A DNA stretch of 64,000 nt from Clostridium sp. chh4-2. Its GTDB lineage: Bacteria; Bacillota; Clostridia; Lachnospirales; Lachnospiraceae. Position numbers and translations under genes: made by a program. Below, one piece after another: positions 14,539-23,167 of the stretch (positions are counted from its first letter, which is position 1; every line of letters begins with the position of its first letter). The stretch is taken from positions 62,001 to 126,000 of the forward strand of contig NZ_PKUU01000001.1 in assembly GCF_002899675.1 (NCBI RefSeq), given 5' to 3'. Under the pieces are notes generated by a model, which had not been told where the DNA came from, did not search any database, and was given only the letters and a program-made list of their open reading frames with translations.

Positions 14539-16431
14539 CTATATGTTAAGGGCTTTTCTCTTTTGTATAATCACTTCCTCCAGACGGGCGGCAGCTGCAG
14601 CACCATCCTGCTCCAAAATCAGACGCCCTCCCGTAAGAGCTTCCATCTGATCTGTAAAAAGTTCTACTGCAAAAGGACTTCCCGTTACAAACGGCGGTTT
14701 CCCCAGATGGAGAGTCAGTCCAAGCGCCAGGCCATACGCTCCGTCTGCCAAAGCCTGCTCCTCCAGCCATTGAGCAGCCGACAGGACAAGCGGAAGCTGG
14801 GAGATATCGATCTTTAATTCCTGCGCCAGCTCTTCTGCCACCATCTCCAGCCTTCCTATGGCCAGACAGGAGCCAAAACTCAAAACAGGCGGTATTCCAA
14901 GAGTGCGGCATACATCCTTCAGGGAATCCCCTGCCAGATCCGCAGCTTCCGGCTCCATCAGTCCGCAGTTAGCCAGGCCACCGGAGGTACAGCCTGCGCT
15001 CAGAACCAGGATATCCCGCTTAATCAGCTCTTTGACCAGTTGCTGTGTCAGAACATCATGGCCGCCGTCTAAGCTGGAACAGCCCACAACCCCGGCGATT
15101 CCTTTGATCCTGCCGATGATGATCAGCTCGATTAAAGGCTTCCATGTCCCTCCCAGAAAAGCTTTCAGAGACATCTCGCTGAGGCCCGCCATACTCCGCC
15201 CGCTGCCATGATCCTTTGGAAGATGGATCGTCACATTTTTCCGGCGCCTTTTATAGCGTTCGGCTATTTTCTTTAACATAATCCCGGCGTCTTTTTCAGC
15301 TGTTTCAAAGTGGAACTGCATCAGCTGAGCCCCTCTTTTTCTTGCCATATTATCAATACAAATCTGCTCAATATCGAGTTCATCACAGATCGATTCAATC
15401 CCCGGAAGTGTACAGTTAAATTCGGAAATCACGCCGTCGATGGCTCCCGTAGCCAAAACCGCCTCACTGGAGAAATTATTTCCCGCTGTTCCGGCATAAA
15501 CATCGCCGTAAACCGACTTTTTCTGCTGCATCTCCAGACCGACGCAGGTACAGCCCACAACGCGAAAGCCCTTTGCTCCCGCTTCACCGGCTATTGCAAG
15601 CGCAGCCGGCGACGACGCTTCTTTTACAAACTGCATGAATAAGTCTTCCTGATGCCCAGTCAGCATGATATTGATATAATCAGGGTTAATCACCTGGAAA
15701 CCTACCGGAGCAAAATTGATTTCCGGTTCCCCGATCAGAATATCATTGATCAGGTTGGTCAGTTTCAGCCCATAGATACCAGTGGAGATACCGAGGCGCA
15801 GACAGTGCAAAAGCATATCCTCCGGATCACTGGATAAATTGGTGGAAGTCTTTACAGCTCCGTCAAACACCTCTGATTTTCCGCCTCCGGGCAGGATTCC
15901 CAGCCTGCGCCAAATCTCATATCGCTTCGGATTGCTTAAACGTTTTATGTAGCTCATCTCTCTCTCCGATTCACGATAGAGATCTTCTTTTATGGAATCC
16001 GCGATTTCTACAGCGGTATCATATATATTATCTTTCCCTTCGATTCCCAGCATTCCGGCCAGACGTTCGACTGCCTCCGGGCTGGAAAATCTCCCCCTGG
16101 CTATTGCTGCCTTTTTGAGATTTTTTACCACATTTTCAATTACATGAATATAACAGCCTGACCCACAGGCCACGGCCCGCAGGAAGCTGCGAGCGACGAT
16201 GGTATCAGCATCTGCTCCGCAGACTCCCTTCTCGCCTCCCGGCACAATCCGGCAGGGTCCATTGGCGCAGAGACGGCAGCAGGTTCCCAAAAGGCCGAAG
16301 CTGCATTTGACAGACTGCCCTTCCATTCTGTGAAAAGATGTCTCGTAAGGCAGAACTTCAATATATTTTTCAAGACTCTTATCTGCACTCCGACAGATAT
16401 TACAGTTTAACTCTTCTGTTTGCTGGCTCAT
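14539..16431 (-). CDS. cooS: Anaerobic Ni-Fe carbon-monoxide dehydrogenase catalytic subunit
   Basis: 630 residues, the usual CooS length. N-terminal Cys groups (CNICRSADKS; CSFGLLGTCCRLCANGPC; GVCGADADTIVAR) supply the D and B clusters. Likely C-cluster ligands are seen: LTGHQ (His), VGCTCVG, SEFNC, VVGCSS, LSAGCTS and SFGSC. The His-rich second-sphere stretch of typical enzymes (AHxxHxxxH after the GVCGAD motif) reads CGSGCYIHVIEN here, so proton transfer or activity may differ. The start is ATG 16431 because GGAGGAG precedes it; an in-frame ATG 12 nt upstream overlaps that RBS. Cytoplasmic; oxidises CO to CO2 reversibly. No acetyl-CoA synthase genes or cooC are nearby. Confidence 0.88.
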   Translation of the reverse strand: MSQQTEELNCNICRSADKSLEKYIEVLPYETSFHRMEGQSVKCSFGLLGTCCRLCANGPCRIVPGGEKGVCGADADTIVARSFLRAVACGSGCYIHVIENVVKNLKKAAIARGRFSSPEAVERLAGMLGIEGKDNIYDTAVEIADSIKEDLYRESEREMSYIKRLSNPKRYEIWRRLGILPGGGKSEVFDGAVKTSTNLSSDPEDMLLHCLRLGISTGIYGLKLTNLINDILIGEPEINFAPVGFQVINPDYINIMLTGHQEDLFMQFVKEASSPAALAIAGEAGAKGFRVVGCTCVGLEMQQKKSVYGDVYAGTAGNNFSSEAVLATGAIDGVISEFNCTLPGIESICDELDIEQICIDNMARKRGAQLMQFHFETAEKDAGIMLKKIAERYKRRRKNVTIHLPKDHGSGRSMAGLSEMSLKAFLGGTWKPLIELIIIGRIKGIAGVVGCSSLDGGHDVLTQQLVKELIKRDILVLSAGCTSGGLANCGLMEPEAADLAGDSLKDVCRTLGIPPVLSFGSCLAIGRLEMVAEELAQELKIDISQLPLVLSAAQWLEEQALADGAYGLALGLTLHLGKPPFVTGSPFAVELFTDQMEALTGGRLILEQDGAAAAARLEEVIIQKRKALNI

Positions 16432-16452
16432 GTTCTCCTCCATTTTGCCTGT

Positions 16453-17652
16453 TTATAAAATTTCTTTATCGTTTGTAATGCTCACGGTATCTTTTCCAGG
16501 TGTTTTCTCATCGGTCTCAAAACTTCTCCCGGTAACGGCCGATGCGCGCTTTAGCAGTTCATCAATTTTCTCTTTCTCCGGTATATCCGCCGGCGCATTC
16601 TGAATTTTAATTACCTTGCTGTTTTCAAGCGAATTGTACTCTTTGCGCAGTTCCTCCAGCTCCTTTTGGGTTCTTCGCAGCTCTTCCTGCGTTTCCCTCA
16701 TCTCTTTTTCCGCATTATAGGCCCGTTCCATGTAGGTTAAATTAGACTGATCCTGCGCCAGTTTTTCTTTCTTAACGGCCATCAGCTGTTCCTGATACTC
16801 ATTAATCTCCTGGTGCAGCTTGTCATTTTCGTTCTCCCTCTGCTCAAACTGCACAAGGATTTCTTCCAGGATCTGACTGGTGGATTCCATCTCACTGTTT
16901 AATGAATAGTTTTCAGTCTTTACATTGTTATATTTTCTGCGTACTTCCTTTAACTCTTCCTGATTTTCCTCGTACTGAAGGGAAAGCTTTTCCAGCTCTC
17001 TGCTGATATTCTTCATGCTGGAGATTTGCCCTTCCAGGCTCCGCTGCTGAGTTTCCATGGCCTCGCAGTAGGAAGTGATCTCCTCTAACTGCCTTGTCAA
17101 TGCCGCAATCAGTGTCGGATCTCCATCCGGACCGGGGGAAGGTTCCTGCTGCAGTTTCTGCTGTTCCTGCTGCTGCAGTTCTTCCAGCTTTGCCTCTAAT
17201 TCCTCCAGCCTTCTGTATGACGCACTGCACTGTTTTAAGAGGTCAGCTTTTTCTTCCTGTGTCGCAAGGAGGCTTTGATTAACCGCTTCATACCGCGCTC
17301 TCTGTTCCTGATACTGGTTCTTCCAATATTCTGCGTCCTCCAGCAGGCTTTCCATCTTTTTATTTTTTTCCAGTTCCTCATTCAGCTGCTTTTTTAACAC
17401 AATCCTCTCGTTGCAGACCCGCTCTTTTTCTGCATTCAGCTCCTGAAGATGGTAATCAAAATTACCCTGCATCAAATTGATCATCTCTTTATAAGTACTG
17501 ATGATTTCATTGACCTTTTTTTTGGAGTATCCGCCGAACACAACGGTTTTTAAGCTTTCCTCAAGCTGGGCCTGCTCATACTGCCTGCGGATATCTCCAA
17601 GTTCATCCGTTTTCTCAGGCTCTTCCTGGCCTTTTTTTTCAAACATGTCCAT
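16453..17652 (-). CDS. DivIVA-like long coiled-coil protein of the pilus operon
   Basis: 399 residues, almost entirely Glu/Lys/Gln-rich coiled coil (about 60-365). The N-terminal part contains VVFGGYSKKKVNEIISTYKE, which resembles the FxGYdxxEVDxFL segment that binds membranes in DivIVA/GpsB proteins. No signal peptide or membrane helix is visible. It sits between the DUF192 gene (start directly after its stop) and cooS (21 nt away), so it is within the Tad operon. I infer a polar or membrane-curvature scaffold that positions the pilus machine; this is not shown. RBS AAAGGAGAA precedes the ATG. Confidence 0.6.
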   Translation of the reverse strand: MDMFEKKGQEEPEKTDELGDIRRQYEQAQLEESLKTVVFGGYSKKKVNEIISTYKEMINLMQGNFDYHLQELNAEKERVCNERIVLKKQLNEELEKNKKMESLLEDAEYWKNQYQEQRARYEAVNQSLLATQEEKADLLKQCSASYRRLEELEAKLEELQQQEQQKLQQEPSPGPDGDPTLIAALTRQLEEITSYCEAMETQQRSLEGQISSMKNISRELEKLSLQYEENQEELKEVRRKYNNVKTENYSLNSEMESTSQILEEILVQFEQRENENDKLHQEINEYQEQLMAVKKEKLAQDQSNLTYMERAYNAEKEMRETQEELRRTQKELEELRKEYNSLENSKVIKIQNAPADIPEKEKIDELLKRASAVTGRSFETDEKTPGKDTVSITNDKEIL

Positions 17653-18018
17653 CTATGTTCTCCTTTCCCGCCCGTCGTCTTCCAACACCAGTTTTTCCGC
17701 CGGCCGAATATCCTTCCATTTGCTCTCATGCATCTCCAAAACATGAACCGCTCCTCTGCAGAATTTTCCGCAGCGCCAGGGCTTAACCACCTCACTGTCG
17801 ATTACACAGTAATCACTGTCCAGATATACGGTGCATATGGGAAAACGCATGAAGCACGTATGGATACAGGAAACCTTTTTGAGGAGAAGACCTTCCTCCG
17901 TTCCGATCCTTTTTCTGCCCATAAGACCTGCCAGACGGGTCATAAAATTATCCGCTGTCTTCACATTTTCCAGCAGCATTTCTTTATCGTTTTCATATCT
18001 GATCCGGTATCCCATCAT
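17653..18018 (-). CDS. DUF192-family protein
   Basis: 121 residues with the DUF192 pattern: TRLAGLMGRK, GLLLKK, IHTCFMRFPICTVYLDSD, and a VLEM near the end. The fold is a small beta barrel; the function in Gram-positive bacteria is unknown. Members are often found near Tad pilus genes. No signal peptide is evident, so it is probably cytoplasmic. It lies 9 nt after tadC, and its stop abuts the start of the coiled-coil gene. Confidence 0.8.
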   Translation of the reverse strand: MMGYRIRYENDKEMLLENVKTADNFMTRLAGLMGRKRIGTEEGLLLKKVSCIHTCFMRFPICTVYLDSDYCVIDSEVVKPWRCGKFCRGAVHVLEMHESKWKDIRPAEKLVLEDDGRERRT

Positions 18019-18027
18019 CTCACCGCC

Positions 18028-18939
18028 TTATAATATGGTCATCAGTCTGGGGATTGCCGGCCCCATAATAATGATCAGCATAACTGGAAATATCAGAACC
18101 CCCATCGGAAGAAGCATCTTGATAGGAACCTTCTGCGCCCGCTCTTCTGTCCTCAATTTTTGCAGATTTCTCATTTCTCTGGCCTGTGAGCTCAGAATGT
18201 TCTTCAATGCGATCCCCAGTTCATCCGCCTGGATCACGGCTCCTGTAAAGGTCCGGATCTCATCAATCCCGCATCTTAAAGCCATCTCTTCCAACGCCGT
18301 CCTGCGGCTCTGTCCCAGACTCATGGCGCGGACAGTGGTTCCAAATTCATCTACCAGATCTCCCTGACACTGTTCCGTGATATACTGCATGGCCTGATTG
18401 AATCCAAGCCCCGCCTCCACGCTGATACTGAGCAGATCCAGCATCTCAGGAAACTGTTTTTCAATCCGTTCCTTTCGCCGTGCTGCCTTCCCGGATGTGG
18501 TAAAACGGATCAGAGCGTAACAGCCATAAACACCGGCAACGGCGCATAGTCCCAGATTTCTCCCCGTCATGAAGCCGTAATACAGGCCTGCTAAGCCGCC
18601 TCCCGCCATTGCCAGAAGCTGAAACGCAATGTATTCCTCCGGCTTCATATGGAATCCGCTTTGGTACATCAGAATGCTGATTCTTTCTTTATCTTTGCTG
18701 CCCACAGGCAGAAACGATCCAATCATGGAGAGAAGTCTGCCAAAAGCCAGCCTAAGCATCCGTGAAGCAAAAAGTCCATTATAGGCCCTTCTCCTGCTTT
18801 TTCTTTCATTACCCATCGATTCGATCAGATCAAGCTGCTCCAAAAGAACCCGTTCACCGCCGCCCAATACGGCTGAAATTATACTATAAATACTGATTCC
18901 TGTGCACAATACTGCAATCCATTCCATCATATCCGTCAC
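18028..18939 (-). CDS. tadC: TadC, type II/IV secretion F-domain protein
   Basis: 303-residue membrane protein with three to four hydrophobic segments (about 8-25, 110-150, 270-295) and a T2SSF domain (EKQFPEMLDLLSISVEAGLGFNQAMQYI). TadC pairs with TadB as the inner-membrane platform of the Tad pilus. Its start overlaps the transglutaminase-like gene by 4 nt (ATGA). Confidence 0.88.
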   Translation of the reverse strand: MTDMMEWIAVLCTGISIYSIISAVLGGGERVLLEQLDLIESMGNERKSRRRAYNGLFASRMLRLAFGRLLSMIGSFLPVGSKDKERISILMYQSGFHMKPEEYIAFQLLAMAGGGLAGLYYGFMTGRNLGLCAVAGVYGCYALIRFTTSGKAARRKERIEKQFPEMLDLLSISVEAGLGFNQAMQYITEQCQGDLVDEFGTTVRAMSLGQSRRTALEEMALRCGIDEIRTFTGAVIQADELGIALKNILSSQAREMRNLQKLRTEERAQKVPIKMLLPMGVLIFPVMLIIIMGPAIPRLMTIL

Positions 18940-19661
18940 ACTCCCTGAGGATTATGGCTTCGATCCATCTCTTCTTTTGTTACAAACAGCCATCTGTTTT
19001 CCGAAATATTTTTGTTCCAGGTTACGTCTACATATCTCCATTGGCCGTCTATGACCACACGGTTCCATGCATGATTCCCGTCGACTACCACTTCGCATGT
19101 AAGCCCTGCCGCGCTGCACAGCCCCTGAAACATTCTGGTATAGCCGTTACACGCCGTTTTTCCGGTTTGAAACGCGCTGTAAACATTATTATTTATGTAG
19201 CTGTAATCATATTCATAATTATCATATACCCACTGGTATATCTCCAAAGCCTTGCCGTACTCCGTTTTCGAAAGGAGTCCACAGGCGACTTCGGCGAATT
19301 TATTCTTAACCGTTTTCTGCTGTCTGGCGGCTTCCTGCGGGGCTTCTGCCCGGATGCCAAGCGCAAACTGGCCCGGTTTGTCTGAATAGGTGACGTAATA
19401 GACTGTCAATGGGCTGCATCCATAATAATATCTTTTATAAAAAAAATCTGCAAACTGCCGCACTTCCTGATCGCTGTTCATAATAATGCCGGTGGAGATA
19501 TTTCCTGCCTGACAGCTTTCCTGACTTAAAATTTCCATAATGGCATCCCCATGTTTTTCAAACTCTGCCGTATTCCCGTTCTCATCCGCAGCCAGGGTCT
19601 TAACCGGTACGGCAGTAAGAACCAGGATGCATAAAAGGATTATCCATACATGCTTTATCAT
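18936..19661 (-). CDS. Secreted transglutaminase-like protein in the pilus operon
   Basis: 241 residues from ATG 19661 (GGGAGGAAAG RBS), beginning with a signal peptide (MIKHVWIILLCILVLTAVP, cut near LAA). The C-terminal half is a transglutaminase-core domain with Cys in GKTACNGYTRMFQGLC, His in GNHAWNRVVI and Asp in WRYVDVTWN, the papain-like triad. It sits between tadB and tadC and overlaps tadC by 4 nt. Bacterial proteins of this type include peptidases and a few cross-linking enzymes; action on pili or wall peptides is inferred only from position. Confidence 0.8.
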   Translation of the reverse strand: MIKHVWIILLCILVLTAVPVKTLAADENGNTAEFEKHGDAIMEILSQESCQAGNISTGIIMNSDQEVRQFADFFYKRYYYGCSPLTVYYVTYSDKPGQFALGIRAEAPQEAARQQKTVKNKFAEVACGLLSKTEYGKALEIYQWVYDNYEYDYSYINNNVYSAFQTGKTACNGYTRMFQGLCSAAGLTCEVVVDGNHAWNRVVIDGQWRYVDVTWNKNISENRWLFVTKEEMDRSHNPQGV

Positions 19662-19674
19662 TAAACTTTCCTCC

Positions 19675-20628
19675 CTATACCCTGATATTGACAATCTTTC
19701 GTATGAGCAGATATCCCGAACATTCCATTATTGTTGCTATAATCATCAGCATTTTGCCAAAATCCGTCGAATAGAATGTGCTCATATAGTCCGGATTCAG
19801 GATGGTGAGAAGAATGAGAGTGAAAACCGGAAGAAGGCCAAGTATCATCCCCGAAATTCTTCCCTGGGCTGTCAGCGTTTTTAAGCTTTGACGGATTCGT
19901 ATCCGGTCTTTTATCGTATTGGAGACGTTATCGATCACCTCAGCCAAGTTTCCTCCAACCTGCTGCTGTACCATGATCGCAGAATTAATCATCTCCATAT
20001 CACGGTTCTCCATACGTTCTGCGATGCCCCCCAAAGCCGCCTCCAAGGGGGCTCCATAGTTCATCTCCATCAGTGCCAGTTTAAACTCTTCCGCAATCGG
20101 ATCCGGCATATCGGTGCTGACCCGTTCAATTGCCTGCCGGAAGGAAAATCCGCTCCTGAGGCAATTGCTGACTGTCATCAGCGCATCCCCCAGCTGAACA
20201 GAGAATTTTTCCATACGTTTTTTGCGAAACATCTTCACCACCAAAGGCGGAAGAAGTGCACAGATAATTAAAAGCGGCACAACCGTAACTATCCTGCCGG
20301 TAATAAAATAGGCCAGAGCCGCCGGAAGGATCATTACGCTAATCCAAATCAACAGATATTCCTGTACACTCATCCGTATGCCGGAACTCTCCAGTTCTCT
20401 GTGGAACTGCTGTGATCCCTTAATTTGAAATAAAGATTTCTTTTTCTGGCCTTTCCTTTTCTTATCTCCCTGTTTTTCCTCCATCCCGCGGCTCCCCATG
20501 CGGGAGATCTGTTCCAGCTGTTTTTCCAGGTTTCTCTCACTGTGAAAAAACAGATTAGACAGAAAAAGGAACAGTGCAAACACATAGATGCCAAACAACA
20601 GGGAAAGAACGCCTATTTCCATCTCCAT
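19675..20628 (-). CDS. tadB: TadB, type II/IV secretion F-domain protein
   Basis: 317-residue membrane protein. An N-terminal helix (about 6-26) is followed by a basic region (EEKQGDKKRKGQKKK), two central helices (about 90-130), and a T2SSF domain with SNCLRSGFSFRQAIERV, ending with two helices. This is the platform protein of the Tad pilus, acting with TadC and the CpaF ATPase. It lies 6 nt after cpaF. Confidence 0.88.
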   Translation of the reverse strand: MEMEIGVLSLLFGIYVFALFLFLSNLFFHSERNLEKQLEQISRMGSRGMEEKQGDKKRKGQKKKSLFQIKGSQQFHRELESSGIRMSVQEYLLIWISVMILPAALAYFITGRIVTVVPLLIICALLPPLVVKMFRKKRMEKFSVQLGDALMTVSNCLRSGFSFRQAIERVSTDMPDPIAEEFKLALMEMNYGAPLEAALGGIAERMENRDMEMINSAIMVQQQVGGNLAEVIDNVSNTIKDRIRIRQSLKTLTAQGRISGMILGLLPVFTLILLTILNPDYMSTFYSTDFGKMLMIIATIMECSGYLLIRKIVNIRV

Positions 20629-20634
20629 CCTCCT

Positions 20635-21963
20635 CTAGTTAAACCAGGAATCCATAGCATGAATTCCCCTGTCTTCCATCTTTCCAATCACTTTGGGGCG
20701 GATTCCAGTCGCTTCATAGCGGCCAAGAGCCTTACCCGAATTATCAAAGCCCTCCGGAACAAAACGATAAATTGTCTGCAGGGTCACCACTTCAGACTCC
20801 ATGCCGATTACCTCGGATATTTCCACAATCTTTCTGCTTCCATCCTTCATTCTCGACTGATTGACGATAATATCAAACGCAGACGCTATCTGTTCTCTGA
20901 TTGCCCGGATGGGAAGTTCCATTCCCGCCATTAAAACCATAGTCTCCAGTCTGGATATCACATCCCTTGAGGAATTAGCATGAGCCGTCGTCATGGAGCC
21001 GTCATGCCCCGTATTCATAGCCTGCAGCATATCCAGTGTCTCTCCGGAACGGCACTCACCGACAATAATCCGGTCCGGTCTCATACGAAGGGCATTCCTG
21101 ACAAGATCTCTGATCGTAATCTCCCCTTTTCCCTCGGCGTTGGACGGCCGGCTTTCCAGCGTAATCGTATGGCGCTGGCTGAGCTGCAGCTCCGCAGAAT
21201 CCTCTATGGTTACGATCCGCTCATCCTCCGGAATATAAGCCGACAGGATATTGAGAAGCGTCGTCTTTCCGCTTCCGGTTCCTCCGCAGACAATGACATT
21301 GGCCCTTGCCTTCACACAGGCTTCCAGGAATTGAAGCATCTGAAAGGACGCCGATCCGAAATCGATCAAATTATCCGCGCGGAGAGGGATTTTGGAAAAC
21401 TTACGTATGGTGATCGACGGCCCTTTTAAGGACAGCGGCGGAATAATTGCATTGACACGGGAGCCGTCCGGAAGCCTGGCATCCAGCATCGGGCTGGATT
21501 CATCGCACCTTCTGCCCAACGGTCCTGCGATCTTGCCGATCAGTTCCAGCACATACCGGTCATCCTTCAGCTTAATATCCGTCAATTCCAATCGTCCCCG
21601 TCTCTCCACATATACATTGTAGGGTCCATTTACCATAACCTCGCTGATCGTATCATCTCTGAGCAGTTTTTCCAAAGGTCCCAGCCCCTGTGCCTCATCG
21701 TAAATCTGCTGCACCAGCTTCTGTTTTTTGCTTCTGGGAATATCCTCTCCGCCGGCCTCCACAAGCTGACTGATGACAGTTCTGATATCAGCCGCTTTTT
21801 CATCACCGGCCGCAGGAGTGTTTGCCCGTTTGACCAGTTCCATATGAATCCGGTCTTTAAAATCTTCGTATTCGTCATAATATTCTATGTTTTCCGGCTC
21901 CACATCCTTTTCCTGCGCAGCCCTTACGATTCTGGCCTGCTCCAGCCGTTCCAGAAGTCCCAT
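20635..21963 (-). CDS. cpaF: CpaF/TadA pilus assembly ATPase
   Basis: 442-residue secretion ATPase of the GspE/VirB11 class. An N-terminal helical domain (about 60-130) precedes the core with Walker A GGTGSGKTTLL (about 225), Asp box TIEDSAELQL, Walker B MRPDRIIVGECRSGE and His box TGHDGSMTTAHANS. It powers assembly and possibly retraction of the Flp pilus from the cytoplasmic side of the membrane. It is 3 nt after the cpaE stop. Length and motifs are normal for the family. Confidence 0.93.
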   Translation of the reverse strand: MGLLERLEQARIVRAAQEKDVEPENIEYYDEYEDFKDRIHMELVKRANTPAAGDEKAADIRTVISQLVEAGGEDIPRSKKQKLVQQIYDEAQGLGPLEKLLRDDTISEVMVNGPYNVYVERRGRLELTDIKLKDDRYVLELIGKIAGPLGRRCDESSPMLDARLPDGSRVNAIIPPLSLKGPSITIRKFSKIPLRADNLIDFGSASFQMLQFLEACVKARANVIVCGGTGSGKTTLLNILSAYIPEDERIVTIEDSAELQLSQRHTITLESRPSNAEGKGEITIRDLVRNALRMRPDRIIVGECRSGETLDMLQAMNTGHDGSMTTAHANSSRDVISRLETMVLMAGMELPIRAIREQIASAFDIIVNQSRMKDGSRKIVEISEVIGMESEVVTLQTIYRFVPEGFDNSGKALGRYEATGIRPKVIGKMEDRGIHAMDSWFN

Positions 21964-21966
21964 ATA

Positions 21967-23160
21967 TTACCCCCGTTTTTTTGCTTTTTTTCTCGCTGCA
22001 GCCCTCTTTTTCTTATTCTCCTCCGGCAGGCCGGAATCCTTCTCCATCACTGAACAGAGGCGGGAAACTGCAGCCGTATAGGAGCTTTTCGGAGCGCATA
22101 AAACCACCGGTTTCCCTTGATTCAGAGCCGAGGTTGCAGACTTTTCATCGTATGGGAGCACAAGATCGACTTTCCGTCCCAGTACCCGCTCCACATCAGC
22201 CTGTGATATGGCCTTTGATGGAGTTTCCTTCATGATCAGACGGATCTTCTGTTCCATATTCAGAGTTCTGAAAAGGAGGAGCGCCTTCTTTGTATTTTTT
22301 AAGTTATTGATCTGAGGCTGGGCCACAAGCAGAATCGTGCTGCACAAATCCAGAATCGCCAGATTTACGTCTCCGAAGCCGACGCTGCCGTCTATAACAA
22401 TATAATCGTAGTAATTTCTCAGAATCCCGATGATCTTCTCGATATTCTTTCCACCTATGGTTTCCGCATATTCTGGGCTTTTGGGCCCAAACAGGACTTT
22501 CAGCCCTGACTGGTGGTAATCCAAATAGGAATTGACTGTATCCAAAGTAGGCGCCTTTTGATCCTGTAAAAGCTCTGCTATGGTCTGCTTCGGCTCGATG
22601 CCAAGCAGCATACCGGTATCCCCATACTGCATATTAAAATCCAGAAGCACTACCTTGCGCCTCTGTGCCGCCAGCTTCACCGCCAGATTTACGGCAAGAG
22701 TGGTTTTTCCGATGCCTCCGCCGGCTCCGGTCACAAATAAGACCTCCGTTTTAGGAAGGCCGGAATTTTCACCAGAACGGTTAAAATGTCTGGAGCTTTC
22801 GCTGATGCACAGTTCTTTCAGTGCGCCGATTAACTCTTCTTTGGACGGCAGCGGGGCGATCACTCTGCGGATTCCCGCTTCCATGGCGTAGGGTAAAATA
22901 CCGATATCCGGCTGGTCTGAGATCATAACCATCGTTACTTCCGGGTACAAAATATAAACCTGTTGGCAGAACATCAAAAGTTTCCGGTCCGTCTCCGCTG
23001 ATATTAGAAGCAGGCCCGGTTTATTTCTGTCAATCGTCTCTGTTCCGCGCGCAAGATCTGCGATATCACCCTTTAACTCGATCTCCGACTGGCGCAGAAG
23101 ATCCGTCAGCCGGTCTTTCATGTCGCTGCCAAATCCTACTAGCAATGTCCTTATATTCAT
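21967..23160 (-). CDS. cpaE: CpaE/TadZ-like localisation ATPase
   Basis: 397 residues. The first 120 resemble a receiver domain without a clear phospho-acceptor set (LLVGFGSDMKDRL, ITLYPEVT-like segments), as is usual in CpaE/TadZ. A MinD/ParA-like ATPase follows with a deviant Walker A GAGGGIGKTTLAVNLA (about 144-160) and LLDFNMQYGDTG. The last 20 residues are strongly basic. CpaE/TadZ proteins place the Tad apparatus in the cell. The gene lies 7 nt after cpaB and 3 nt before cpaF. Confidence 0.87.
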   Translation of the reverse strand: MNIRTLLVGFGSDMKDRLTDLLRQSEIELKGDIADLARGTETIDRNKPGLLLISAETDRKLLMFCQQVYILYPEVTMVMISDQPDIGILPYAMEAGIRRVIAPLPSKEELIGALKELCISESSRHFNRSGENSGLPKTEVLFVTGAGGGIGKTTLAVNLAVKLAAQRRKVVLLDFNMQYGDTGMLLGIEPKQTIAELLQDQKAPTLDTVNSYLDYHQSGLKVLFGPKSPEYAETIGGKNIEKIIGILRNYYDYIVIDGSVGFGDVNLAILDLCSTILLVAQPQINNLKNTKKALLLFRTLNMEQKIRLIMKETPSKAISQADVERVLGRKVDLVLPYDEKSATSALNQGKPVVLCAPKSSYTAAVSRLCSVMEKDSGLPEENKKKRAAARKKAKKRG

Positions 23161-23167
23161 ATCTCGT

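Noticed and set aside
14083..16431. Acetyl-CoA synthase / Wood-Ljungdahl cluster
   Set aside because: Only cooS, cooF and an FAD oxidoreductase are present; no acsB, acsC, acsD or methyltransferase genes in the window.
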